Origin: an uncultured Eubacteriaceae bacterium
GTDB lineage: Bacteria > Bacillota > Clostridia > Lachnospirales > CAG-274
Length of the DNA stretch: 7,788 nucleotides
Assembly: GCA_938042265.1 (NCBI GenBank)
Contig: CALIRN010000145.1
Coordinates: 1-7,788, forward strand
Direction: 5' to 3'
Positions 1-6,659 of the stretch are shown in pieces. Positions within the stretch are counted from its first letter, which is position 1; every line of letters begins with the position of its first letter. The translations under genes and the position numbers were made by a program. The notes below the pieces were generated by a model that was given only the letters and a program-made list of their open reading frames with translations, had not been told where the DNA came from and did no database searches.

Positions 1-407
1 TCGGCACGCATTTTTATCTGCTGCGGCGACTCCTCTCCCGACACATACATTACTCTTTTGTTCTGCCTTCCCAAAGCATCACAAATCTGTAACAGAAGAG
101 TAGACTTGCCTATGCCCGGGTCGCCGCCCACAAGTACAAGAGATCCCTGCACAATGCCTCCGCCAAGCACCCTGTCAAGTTCCCCAAGTCCCGTACCCGT
201 ACGCTCATTTTCCAAGGGTCTTATATTGTTAAGTGGTTGAGGCTTTGCCGCCCTTGATAGCTGCAAGGTATTTCCCCTTGTGCCCTCAGGTACCGTAATC
301 TCCTCCTCAAAGGTGGAAAAGTTGCCGCAGTCGGGACACTTTCCAAGCCATTTTACTGTTTCATATCCGCATTTATTACAGATATACTTCGTCTTTATTT
401 TAGCCAT
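1..407 (-). CDS. radA: DNA repair protein RadA (Sms), N-terminal part, cut by window edge
   Basis: RadA is a cytosolic RecA-like ATPase that helps process recombination intermediates (branch migration, D-loop extension) during DNA repair. The first 135 codons are present and the rest lies left of base 1. Visible features are an N-terminal C4 zinc finger (C10-x2-C13-x10-C24-x2-C27, beginning MAKIKTKYICNKCG), then the RadA linker with the TGLGELDRVLGGG motif near residues 72-84, then a Walker A box GGDPGIGKST near 94-103. The family motif VSGEES follows near the edge. A full family member is about 450 residues, so about 30% is seen. The ATG at 407 is the natural start because the zinc finger begins ten residues in. 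Its ribosome binding site is weak, and the upstream gene ends 15 bases before it, so translation may depend on the upstream gene and the two are probably co-transcribed. No internal damage is seen. Confidence 0.96.
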   Translation of the reverse strand, partial: MAKIKTKYICNKCGYETVKWLGKCPDCGNFSTFEEEITVPEGTRGNTLQLSRAAKPQPLNNIRPLENERTGTGLGELDRVLGGGIVQGSLVLVGGDPGIGKSTLLLQICDALGRQNKRVMYVSGEESPQQIKMRA

Positions 408-422
408 AATTCCGTTAAAATA

Positions 423-833
423 TCAGTGCTTTTCAATCTTAACGCTCTTAAGCTGTGAGTTAAGTTCTGCACTGAAGTTAATTTTACCTGAAATATTTGT
501 TTTGATTTTGCCTAAATTAACATCATCAACATAAATTGTATACTCGGTTGCGCTCTCAAGCTCAAGAGTAATCTGTGTATCACCGCTGCCCTCAATATCA
601 AAGGTTGTCACACCCTCGCAAACACTCATATTATGAATGGTTGCACCTGGAACGGTTTCAATAAGAAGCTTGGAGTTTTTTTCAATCCTCGTTACCGCCT
701 TATGAGTTCTCAGGGTGTATAAATCACCGCCCACTTTATAGTCATCAACCTTCTGCTTTGCTTCAACCTGATAGTTTCCAAAGCTGATTGTTCCGTTATT
801 TTCAACACGAATATTTTCATTAATTACTGCCAT
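423..833 (-). CDS. Conserved-looking small protein of unknown function, upstream of radA
   Basis: This is a 136-residue soluble protein with no signal peptide, no membrane segment and no catalytic motif that I can recognise. It opens MAVINENIRVENNGTISFGNY and alternates short polar and beta-branched stretches throughout, which suggests an all-beta fold. The last third (around LELESATEYTIYVDDVNLGKIKTN) reads like strands of a small beta-sandwich. From memory, automated annotation sometimes labels similar clostridial proteins 'endosialidase', but nothing here supports sialidase activity. The start is firm: AGGAGG lies at 841-846 with 7 bases to the ATG. The gene ends 15 bases before radA on the same strand, so the two are probably one transcript, read from the promoter at 1047-1075 through a long leader. 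A role tied to RadA is only an inference from position. Confidence 0.85.
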   Translation of the reverse strand: MAVINENIRVENNGTISFGNYQVEAKQKVDDYKVGGDLYTLRTHKAVTRIEKNSKLLIETVPGATIHNMSVCEGVTTFDIEGSGDTQITLELESATEYTIYVDDVNLGKIKTNISGKINFSAELNSQLKSVKIEKH

Positions 834-1040
834 TTTTCTTTCCTCCTAAATATTGCAGCTTTAACAGCGCCGCAGATAACCGCAATGTCAAGGATATTAG
901 TACTTCGCTATCACTACACACTCATAACCAACCAATGCCTTTGGCATTTAAGGCTGTCTAAAAGTCGACAATCTTGCAAGAAATGCCCTCCGCTTTATAA
1001 GCGGGGGACTTACTCTGTTAGTTAAATTCGGTTATCCTTT
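834..1040 (-). other. Long structured 5' leader, possibly containing a mobile-element remnant
   Basis: This stretch between the predicted transcription start (about 1040) and the small gene upstream of radA has no convincing gene. It holds a perfect 6-bp hairpin (934-939 with 943-948, loop of 3). It also holds a 9-bp C/G-rich hairpin (987-995 with 999-1007, loop of 3) and a 10-base palindrome (972-981). The larger hairpin contains a T-G pair if read on the plus strand and an A-C mismatch if read on the minus strand, so it folds slightly better as plus-strand RNA. Neither hairpin is followed by a U-tract in the direction of transcription, so neither is an obvious terminator. The region matches no riboswitch class that I recognise. 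An alternative is the tail of an IS200/IS605-type element, whose ends carry similar hairpins, but no transposase or tnpB is next to it. Confidence 0.4.
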
Positions 1041-1046
1041 ATATCA

Positions 1047-1075
1047 ATTATAACAAAAAACGATAATTTTGTACA
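1047..1075 (-). promoter_or_regulatory. SigA-type promoter for the small gene and radA
   Basis: On the minus strand a perfect TATAAT (1047-1052) is preceded by TG with one base between, giving an extended -10. A TGTACA -35 (1070-1075, 4 of 6 consensus) lies at the ideal 17-base spacing. It sits in an AT-rich stretch and points toward the gene ending at 423, predicting a start near 1040 and a leader of about 205 bases. Confidence 0.6.
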
Positions 1076-1106
1076 TAATAATTTTATTAAAAAATCTTTA
1101 CAATAT

Positions 1107-1148
1107 AAGAAAAAGATATGCCCGTCCCTTAATCGGGAGCAGGCATAT
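1107..1148 (-). terminator. Intrinsic terminator of the dockerin/beta-helix gene
   Basis: Just after the stop codon at 1172 the minus strand forms a stem-loop. The outer arms ATATGCC/GGCATAT (1116-1122 and 1142-1148) are followed by an inner TCCC/GGGA stem closing a 6-base loop. The stem is followed by CTTTTTCTT (1107-1115), giving the stem plus U-tract of a Rho-independent terminator. It also insulates the downstream promoter at 1047-1075 from read-through. Confidence 0.85.
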
Positions 1149-1171
1149 AATACCGCGAAAAATTATTTGTT

Positions 1172-3319
1172 TTATGACATAACCGTAACCTTACCGCTTA
1201 CTGTAGCCGAGGCAACAGCCTTGCTGTCCGAAACAGTGCCGCCCACGCTGTATCCGTCCTCATTAAGGGTACCGCTGTAGGCACCTCCTATAGTTAAGGT
1301 ATAGGTTTCTCCCGCAGTAATACTGTCGGAGCATATGAGAATACTGTCTGCGTTTGTCCTTGGCTCAAAAGCAGCCAGTACATTTGAGCTACTGTCGGTC
1401 AGGCATATAAGCTTACCTGCGGAAATACCTGTGCTGCTGCTCATACCTCCGGGACCTCTGCCGCCGCCAAAGCTTCCGTCAAATCCACCTTTATTGCCGC
1501 TTGAGCCACCGTAATAAACTGAATATCCGGCAGATCTGCCTTCGCCTGGCTTAACTGCCATACCTGCACTGCCCACAGCTATAAGACTGCCGCCGTTATA
1601 TGCAAAATAACTGTCACCGCTGTCACCATAATCCACAGGCGCATTGCCGTTACTTGAAGGCCCGTTTATAATGATTGTACCGCCGTTTATCACAATAGAA
1701 CCGTTTGAGTCAATACCGTCACCGTCCTTGGTGTTTTCACAGTAAATATAACCACCGTTAAATTCCATATATCCTGTTGAGGTTTCCGGACCGAAGCCGA
1801 AATTACCCGATGCGTCATTTCCTCCTGCCGCATTAATTGAGTCATCGTCTGCAAGGATATGTATATTACCGCCATTTATATAAATATTTTCTGCCTCAAG
1901 ACCCTCGTAGCTTTTAGTAATATCTATTTCACCGGCGTTTACGGTAAGCATATTATCTGCATGAATACCGTCATCGCCTGAAGATAACAGCATTATGCCT
2001 CCGTTTATTTCAGCAGTATCGTTTGCATGAATTGAGTCATCCGTTGAGTTAACCGTTATATCCGCACCTTTACCAATTACAATCGTACCGTCCGATTTAA
2101 GTCCCTTTGCGGATATACCCGTATCCGTACTGTCCTGCCACATAGGTGCACCGCTTGTGTTGGTACTCATTACTCCCGTGGTTGTAATGTTAACCTTTGC
2201 GTCACCTACACTTAAATCTGCCGCAGCCTGCACACCGTCACAATAGGAGATAACCGTCAAACTACCTCCGTTAAGGCTTACACTGCCTGCCTTTGAATGT
2301 ACACCATCATAATTATAGGTATCCGTATCTGCATTTTGCGTATCGGTATCAATATTTATTTCTCCGTCATTTATTATTATATTTCCTGTCTTGGCAAACA
2401 AGCCGTTATCCTCAGCCTTTACGGTTATCGTACCTCCGTTTACGGTCAAATCACCCTTTGTGCAACGTATGCCATCCCCCTCAGCGCTTGTCAAATCCAG
2501 ATTTCCGCTTGTAATTACAACGTTGTCCTTTCCTTTCAGGCAGTTATTCACAGAGTTTACGGTCAGACTAAGCTTTTGCACCGTAAGTGAATCCTTGGTA
2601 CTGACACCGTTTGAATAGTTGCCGTTTATGGTAAGCTCACCGGTACCCTTAAGCTTTATACTGTCATGGCTGAAAATACATGCGTCGGGCTCACCGTCAG
2701 CGTCAACCTCTGCTGGAGTTCCATCGTATAAGGTGTTTACGGTACCTTTCTTTGCACTTATATCAATATCACCGTTAAGCCCGTAAATTGCGGAACCGCT
2801 TTCATTTGTAATGCTTACACCGTTAAGATTTATTTCAACATCACTATCTGCATCAACCACAAGCTGACCGTTTGTCAAAGTACCGCTTACATTATAGCTG
2901 CCGCCGTTTGTTATAGTAACAACATTACTTTCATTATCAAGGTCTACTCCTCCGTTACTCTCCAAAATGCCGTTTACCGTTGTGCCGTTATCAGCAAGCA
3001 CTATATCCGATTCACAGGTAACAGGTGCAGGCTCAAAGCCGTCAAACAGCACCTTTTGCAAAACATATGCCGCATCTGCCGAGGTAAGCATAATATCACC
3101 GTTTACATCCGTAACCGACATATGATCCTCCGTAAGCGCCTCAACAGGCATGGTATAACTGCTGTCAAGCACCTTCTGAATAATAACGGTACAGTCGTTT
3201 GAGGTAAGCTGACCGCTACCGTCCGCATCGCCCTGTATTATTTCCTGTCCTAATACACCTGTAAGATTTAAGGCCAGCATTACTGCCATAAGTAAAAGAC
3301 ATATTAATTTCCGTTTCAT
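1172..3319 (-). CDS. Secreted dockerin-bearing beta-helix protein with Cthe_2159-type carbohydrate-binding domain
   Basis: The protein has 715 residues. A signal peptide (positive MKRK, hydrophobic core, likely cut near VLG-Q at 24/25) directs export. Residues about 29-92 form a dockerin type I-like pair of Ca-binding repeats: loop 1 with D31, D33, S35 and D42, loop 2 with D71, N73, D75 and D82. Each is followed by a helix ending QKVL. From about 100 to 600 the sequence is a long array of short strands with recurring motifs such as TVNGG, DGIHA and INGG. This is typical of the Cthe_2159 family, right-handed beta-helices that bind acidic plant polysaccharides such as polygalacturonate. A Gly-rich linker (602-631) leads to an 84-residue beta-rich tail. 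The dockerin is N-terminal, whereas many cellulosomal enzymes carry it at the C-terminus. No cell-wall anchor is seen, and attachment through a cohesin is inferred. The start is set by AGGAGG at 3327-3332, 7 bases away. The gene is monocistronic and ends at the terminator at 1107-1148. The repeated codons make the DNA internally repetitive. Confidence 0.9.
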   Translation of the reverse strand: MKRKLICLLLMAVMLALNLTGVLGQEIIQGDADGSGQLTSNDCTVIIQKVLDSSYTMPVEALTEDHMSVTDVNGDIMLTSADAAYVLQKVLFDGFEPAPVTCESDIVLADNGTTVNGILESNGGVDLDNESNVVTITNGGSYNVSGTLTNGQLVVDADSDVEINLNGVSITNESGSAIYGLNGDIDISAKKGTVNTLYDGTPAEVDADGEPDACIFSHDSIKLKGTGELTINGNYSNGVSTKDSLTVQKLSLTVNSVNNCLKGKDNVVITSGNLDLTSAEGDGIRCTKGDLTVNGGTITVKAEDNGLFAKTGNIIINDGEINIDTDTQNADTDTYNYDGVHSKAGSVSLNGGSLTVISYCDGVQAAADLSVGDAKVNITTTGVMSTNTSGAPMWQDSTDTGISAKGLKSDGTIVIGKGADITVNSTDDSIHANDTAEINGGIMLLSSGDDGIHADNMLTVNAGEIDITKSYEGLEAENIYINGGNIHILADDDSINAAGGNDASGNFGFGPETSTGYMEFNGGYIYCENTKDGDGIDSNGSIVINGGTIIINGPSSNGNAPVDYGDSGDSYFAYNGGSLIAVGSAGMAVKPGEGRSAGYSVYYGGSSGNKGGFDGSFGGGRGPGGMSSSTGISAGKLICLTDSSSNVLAAFEPRTNADSILICSDSITAGETYTLTIGGAYSGTLNEDGYSVGGTVSDSKAVASATVSGKVTVMS

Positions 3320-3354
3320 TTTTAAGCCTCCTTTTAATTATTAATGATACTGTC

Positions 3355-3363
3355 ATTATATCA
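3355..3363 (-). promoter_or_regulatory. Extended -10 promoter of the dockerin/beta-helix gene
   Basis: The minus strand reads TGATATAAT, a perfect TATAAT (3355-3360) with the TG extension. The -35 position at 17-base spacing is poor (ATGAAG), so the promoter would rely on the extended -10. The predicted start near 3348 leaves a short leader of about 30 bases before the ATG at 3319. Confidence 0.5.
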
Positions 3364-3430
3364 TCCACAGTTACTCTCTTCATTAAATCAAGATTAATTT
3401 TCCGTTATAATAATTTAATAATTTTTAAGA

Positions 3431-3459
3431 TTGACAATTCAATGTCAAACAGCTAACAT
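3431..3459 (+). promoter_or_regulatory. SigA-type promoter of the rsuA operon
   Basis: A perfect TTGACA -35 (3431-3436) lies 17 bases from a TAACAT -10 (3454-3459), with an AT-rich run just upstream (about 3400-3430) that could act as an UP element. The predicted start is near 3466, about 28 bases before the ATG. The -35 is half of an inverted repeat TTGACA/TGTCAA (3431-3448). A second pair, AACATT/AATGTT (3455-3476), spans the -10 and the start point, so repressor binding is conceivable. Confidence 0.65.
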
Positions 3460-3493
3460 TATAGGTAACAAATGTTGACTACGGAGGATTAAA

Positions 3494-4225
3494 ATGCCGC
3501 AATTAAGACTGGATAAATTTTTGGCCGACTCTGGACTGGGTACCCGCAGTGAGGTTAAACAACTTATAAAAAAAGGGCGTGTAACCGTAAACGGTAAAAA
3601 GCTGTCGGATAGCTCTGCCAAAATTGATACCGCTTACGAGATATGCGTTGACGGAAATCCGATAAACTACAGTAAATTTATATACCTTATGCTTAACAAA
3701 CCGTCAGGAGTTATAAGCGCAACACATGACATTAAGGAAAAAACCGTCATTGACCTGCTTAAGCCGCCCTACAGCAATATGGAGCTGTTTCCCGTAGGAA
3801 GACTTGACAAGGACACGGTGGGGCTGCTTATTTTAACCAATGACGGAGCATTTGCGCACAACACCTTATCTCCGAAAAAGCATATACCAAAAACCTATTA
3901 TGTTGAGGCTGAGGGGCATTTTCCCTCAGATATTGCTATACACTTTAATAAAGGGATAACCCTTAAGGAGGGCTATGAATGCAAAAGCGCCTGCCTTGAT
4001 ATTTTAAGTATTACAGACAGCAATATAAAAGCATACCTTACCATAACCGAGGGAAAATTTCATCAAATAAAACGTATGTTTGAAGCTGAGGGCGGTACAG
4101 TTACCCATTTAAAAAGAGTAGCTTTCGGTAAAATCAGCCTTGACGCCACCCTTAAGGAGGGCAGCTACAGAGCCTTGAATTATGATGAGCTTGCATACGC
4201 TGCCTCATTAAAACAGGAGTATTGA
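3494..4225 (+). CDS. rsuA: 16S rRNA pseudouridine synthase, RsuA type
   Basis: This cytosolic enzyme isomerises uridine to pseudouridine in rRNA. The closest named activity is U516 of 16S rRNA, placed during 30S assembly. Residues 1-60 form an S4 RNA-binding domain (RLDKFLADSGLGTRSEVKQL, then GRVTVNGK). The catalytic domain follows with the family motif GRLDKDTVGLLILTNDG (about 102-118), in which D105 is the nucleophile. HNTLSPKKHIPKTYYVE and GKFHQIKRMFEAEGG are further RsuA/RluB/RluE/RluF motifs. Length (243 residues) is normal for RsuA. RsuA is preferred over RluB from the motif pattern, but substrate choice cannot be proved by sequence. The start is supported by GGAGG at 3483-3487, 6 bases before the ATG. 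The gene heads an apparent operon; the next gene starts 2 bases after its stop. Confidence 0.93.
   Translation: MPQLRLDKFLADSGLGTRSEVKQLIKKGRVTVNGKKLSDSSAKIDTAYEICVDGNPINYSKFIYLMLNKPSGVISATHDIKEKTVIDLLKPPYSNMELFPVGRLDKDTVGLLILTNDGAFAHNTLSPKKHIPKTYYVEAEGHFPSDIAIHFNKGITLKEGYECKSACLDILSITDSNIKAYLTITEGKFHQIKRMFEAEGGTVTHLKRVAFGKISLDATLKEGSYRALNYDELAYAASLKQEY
4215..4219 (+). promoter_or_regulatory. Ribosome binding site that fixes the start of the transglutaminase-like gene
   Basis: AGGAG lies inside the last codons of rsuA. It is 8 bases from the ATG at 4228 but only 2 bases from the in-frame TTG at 4222. The ATG is therefore the likely start and the TTG is not. Stop and start lie 2 bases apart, which suggests translational coupling. 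Confidence 0.75.
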
Positions 4226-4227
4226 AT

Positions 4228-5355
4228 ATGAAAAAAACAGTAAAAACCGCACTGCTTGCCCTTTGTGCAGTCTGTGTAATAAACAACAGCGTTCAGGCGG
4301 CGCCTGCCTTTAAGACAGTAGGTGAGCTTTTTGAATGCCTTTTAAACACCACCAACGGTGATATAAAAACCGAGTATGAGCGTCCCGGAGTTATTGCCTC
4401 CGTCGATGAATGGAAAGCAATAATCGCAGATGCAACCTCCTCTCTGACAGGGTCAATAACCCTTAACATAAAAGGTTTTAACGAGGAGGATTATAATTTA
4501 TACGACATTTCAAGCTATAATATATCAGTTACGGCAAAAGGCACCGTAAGAAAGGATATATCCACCATAACCTATATATTCACATATTCACCAAACTACA
4601 GGATAATACGCGCTTATGAGGATAAAAGTCTTTTACAGGTACTTACAGGGGATGAACTTGCGGCACTTGCAAGAGCATACGAAATTACAGATGAAATAAT
4701 TACCGGTGATATGACCGACTATGAAAAGGAGCTTGCCATACACGATTATATTGTGGCAAATTATCAGTACGATGTTGACGCCGTAACAAACACCGATGCA
4801 AATGTAGTACGTACCCATTCAATAACGGGTATGCTCCTTGACGGAAAGGGCGTATGCGAAGCATACTCAAACACCTTTATGCTGCTGTGCCGTATGTCCG
4901 GGCTTAACTGCACCCTTGCCTCGGGTGTTCTTGACGGCAGCAAGCATCAATGGAACATAATCGAGCTTAACGGAGAATATTATAATGTAGATTTAACCTC
5001 TGACGATCCCGTACCCGACAAAGCCGGCAGGGTACGCTACAACTGCTTTAACCTGAATGATGAGGAGCTTGCTAAAACTCACACCCTTGACGACACCAAC
5101 ATTAAATGCAGCGGTGCCAGATACAACTACTACAGCTACAATAATCTTGTGGTAACAAGCCGTGAAGATCTTATCATACTTTTAAACGATAAGCTTAACA
5201 GAGGCTTAAGAGAAATAACCTTTAAAACTCAGGGCGGATATATACTTTATAACTCCGATGATATTAAAGCCGCTGCCGAAAACAGGGGGCTTAACAGCAT
5301 GGTTGTTACGGGAGATTACGGCAAGGAGGGTATTTTCAGTGTAAGCTTCAGCTGA
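4228..5355 (+). CDS. Secreted transglutaminase-like protein
   Basis: The protein has 375 residues from the ATG at 4228. A signal peptide (MKKTVKTALLALCAVCV, likely cut after VQA at 24) sends it across the membrane. No lipobox or later membrane segment is seen. Residues about 30-145 form an unrecognised N-terminal part. A transglutaminase-like papain-fold domain covers about 150-290: GKGVCEAYSNTFMLLC contains catalytic C210, KHQWN supplies H240 and YYNVDLTSDDP supplies D255, a complete triad. The family includes protein crosslinking and peptide-cleaving members, so the substrate (wall peptide or protein) is unknown. Residues about 295-375 form a mixed alpha/beta tail that I do not recognise. 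The gene follows rsuA after 2 bases and is probably coupled to it. A functional link with rRNA modification is not obvious, so the operon may simply be positional. Confidence 0.88.
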   Translation: MKKTVKTALLALCAVCVINNSVQAAPAFKTVGELFECLLNTTNGDIKTEYERPGVIASVDEWKAIIADATSSLTGSITLNIKGFNEEDYNLYDISSYNISVTAKGTVRKDISTITYIFTYSPNYRIIRAYEDKSLLQVLTGDELAALARAYEITDEIITGDMTDYEKELAIHDYIVANYQYDVDAVTNTDANVVRTHSITGMLLDGKGVCEAYSNTFMLLCRMSGLNCTLASGVLDGSKHQWNIIELNGEYYNVDLTSDDPVPDKAGRVRYNCFNLNDEELAKTHTLDDTNIKCSGARYNYYSYNNLVVTSREDLIILLNDKLNRGLREITFKTQGGYILYNSDDIKAAAENRGLNSMVVTGDYGKEGIFSVSFS

Positions 5356-5387
5356 CTGCTTCGGCTTGTATTCTTGGAGGTATATTT

Positions 5388-6272
5388 ATGCAGAACATAA
5401 TTAAAGCATCCGTGGTAAATTTTAAGGCAGAATTTGCCGATAAAAAATCAAATATTGATAAAATAACCGATTATATTGCCCAAGCAGCAAAGATGGGAGC
5501 AAATATTATTGTTTTGCCTGAGCTTTGTCTGACAGGATATGACGCACTTGCAGAGGAGCAGCTTACAAACAAAGAAAAATCCGAACTTTGCGAGGATATA
5601 ACGGGAAAAAGTATCTTAACAGTCAAGGCTGCTGCGAAAAAATGCGGTATTTATACAATTTTCGGCTTTGGTGAACGTCTGAACGAAAAATTTTATAATT
5701 CTGCCGCAGTAATTACGCCAGATGGTAAAATCATGATTTACAGAAAAATGCACCTTTTCGGCAAAGAGGGATTATTTTTTACAAGGGGTAATAAGCCCCT
5801 TATATTTGATACCCCATGGGGTAAAACCTCAATGGGTATATGCTATGACACCTATAATTTCCCAGAGCTTTTAAGATATTACGCCCATAAGGGCGCAAGG
5901 CTTTATCTTAACCCCACCGCCATGGCTTTTGAAAATGATGAGCAGGGAGCTAAGGAAAGCTTTTGCAATTACTACAGGGCAACTCTGGAATATGATGTTA
6001 TTAATACGGGTATGTTTATTTTAAGCTCCAATCTGACAGGTATTGATAAAACCTTACGTTTTGGCGGCGGCAGCGTGATTATGGGTGTTGAAGAAAGCAA
6101 ATTCAAGCGTCCCTCGGCTGCCTATTACGCTGGCAGTATTGAAAACGAAGCAGAGGGTATCTTTACTGCCGAAATAAATTTATCCCTGCATAATCCAAGG
6201 CTTTTTGTACCAAGTCCCGTTACTGGGGAAATTGATTTCAGACCGGAGCTTTATGCTGAATTTTATAAATAA
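5388..6272 (+). CDS. Carbon-nitrogen hydrolase (nitrilase superfamily)
   Basis: This is a cytosolic amidase-type enzyme that hydrolyses non-peptide C-N bonds of a small amide, carbamoyl compound or nitrile. The substrate is not determined. The 294 residues form the usual single alpha-beta-beta-alpha domain. The triad is visible: E45 in LPELCLTGY, K120 in YRKMHLF and C152 in GICYD, with the expected Glu in KEGLFF after the lysine. FTRGN is also typical. The nucleophile motif reads C-Y-D-T-Y-N-F-P-E, one residue longer than the common C-Y-D-x-x-F-P-E, and the usual Arg or Glu before F is Asn. Length agrees with omega-amidase and N-carbamoylputrescine amidase-type relatives. The start is supported by GGAGG at 5376-5380, 7 bases before the ATG. 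The gap of 32 bases after the transglutaminase gene, with no terminator, suggests a shared transcript from 3431-3459. Confidence 0.9.
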   Translation: MQNIIKASVVNFKAEFADKKSNIDKITDYIAQAAKMGANIIVLPELCLTGYDALAEEQLTNKEKSELCEDITGKSILTVKAAAKKCGIYTIFGFGERLNEKFYNSAAVITPDGKIMIYRKMHLFGKEGLFFTRGNKPLIFDTPWGKTSMGICYDTYNFPELLRYYAHKGARLYLNPTAMAFENDEQGAKESFCNYYRATLEYDVINTGMFILSSNLTGIDKTLRFGGGSVIMGVEESKFKRPSAAYYAGSIENEAEGIFTAEINLSLHNPRLFVPSPVTGEIDFRPELYAEFYK

Positions 6273-6278
6273 CCACTA

Positions 6279-6307
6279 TTGTTAAAATACCTCTCTTGTG
6301 TTATCAT
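6279..6307 (+). promoter_or_regulatory. Candidate promoter for the broken ORF
   Basis: TTGTTA (6279-6284) and TATCAT (6302-6307) are spaced by 17 bases, and TG one base before the -10 gives an extended -10. It lies a few bases after the hydrolase stop codon and points to the frameshifted ORF at 6340. No terminator for the preceding operon is seen between them, so read-through is also possible. Confidence 0.4.
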
Positions 6308-6339
6308 AATTACGGGCACAGTCACAGTTTTCTCTGAAT

Positions 6340-6641
6340 ATGGCGGTAATTGAAACAGCCTATTTACACGCAATAAATAACATCATCGGTCAACCAAGTC
6401 CTGAACTTTATGAAATTATGACAGAAATGACGAAAAAACTGACAAAAGCAGAGACAATTTATCCGATTATAGCACTGCCCTGCAGGAAGTAATCCATGAA
6501 TTGGAATCTATTGAACCTGATACAGAGATAGATAAACGTTTTATTGAAGTTTGTTTTGCTATGTTGTATTATGAGAATAGAATTTGTACAGCAAAGCAAA
6601 GGCTTATAGCTAATTTTGATATATTAAATGCATTGAATTAA
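6340..6641 (+). pseudogene. Frameshifted small ORF of unknown function
   Basis: The 387 bases between the hydrolase and the next ATG hold a broken gene rather than empty spacer. Frame one runs from ATG 6340 (MAVIETAYLHAINNIIGQPSP...) through KKLTKAE and stops at 6490-6492, 50 residues. The -1 frame then reads DNLSDYSTALQEVIHELESIEP and continues to FDILNALN, stopping at 6639-6641. Joined near 6440-6460, the two halves give one plausible helical, acidic protein of about 100 residues, so a single-base indel near there is likely. The A-rich run at 6431-6436 is not a canonical in-frame slippery heptamer, so programmed frameshifting is less likely than decay. There is no clear ribosome binding site before ATG 6340, so the true 5' end may also be lost. 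I do not recognise the family. The stop lies only 18 bases before the next gene. Confidence 0.5.
6544..6572 (+). promoter_or_regulatory. Candidate promoter for the copper amine oxidase N-domain gene
   Basis: TTGAAG (6544-6549) and TATTAT (6567-6572) are spaced by 17 bases inside the broken ORF and point to the gene at 6660, with a predicted start near 6579. The -10 differs from consensus by one base. Because the region is AT-rich, chance occurrence is possible. Confidence 0.3.
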
Positions 6642-6646
6642 TATTT

Positions 6647-6652
6647 GGGAGG
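6647..6652 (+). promoter_or_regulatory. Ribosome binding site that fixes the start at 6660
   Basis: GGGAGG lies 7 bases before ATG 6660. The longer in-frame reading from TTG 6645 would put the ribosome binding site inside the coding sequence and add five residues in front of a normal signal peptide, so ATG 6660 is the start. Confidence 0.8.
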
Positions 6653-6659
6653 TATTTTT

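Noticed and set aside
824..898. A 24-codon open stretch (ILDIAVICGAVKAA) on the minus strand overlapping the start of the small gene
   Set aside because: It reads like protein but has no start codon after the preceding stop. No upstream gene continues in the frame, so it is too short to support a truncated gene.
890..935. Minus-strand text around GTACTAATA that resembles the 3' end of 23S rRNA
   Set aside because: Only short pieces match the remembered 23S tail, the spacing is wrong, and no further rRNA sequence flanks it. It is more likely chance.
897..947. A 16-codon ORF (MPKALVGYECVVIAKY) on the minus strand inside the radA leader, as a leader peptide
   Set aside because: It has no ribosome binding site, its ATG lies inside the small hairpin, and its length is easily reached by chance. 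There is no run of regulatory codons.
2293..2618. Three overlapping plus-strand ORFs opposite the beta-helix gene
   Set aside because: They are antisense shadows of a repetitive coding sequence, with no ribosome binding sites and no plausible protein composition.
4222..4227. TTG at 4222 as the start of the transglutaminase-like gene
   Set aside because: It lies only 2 bases from the AGGAG motif. The ATG at 4228 has proper spacing and begins a normal signal peptide.
6431..6440. Programmed -1 frameshifting at the A-rich run in the broken ORF
   Set aside because: The run is not in the X-XXY-YYZ register of the reading frame, and no following stem was seen. Decay by indel is simpler.
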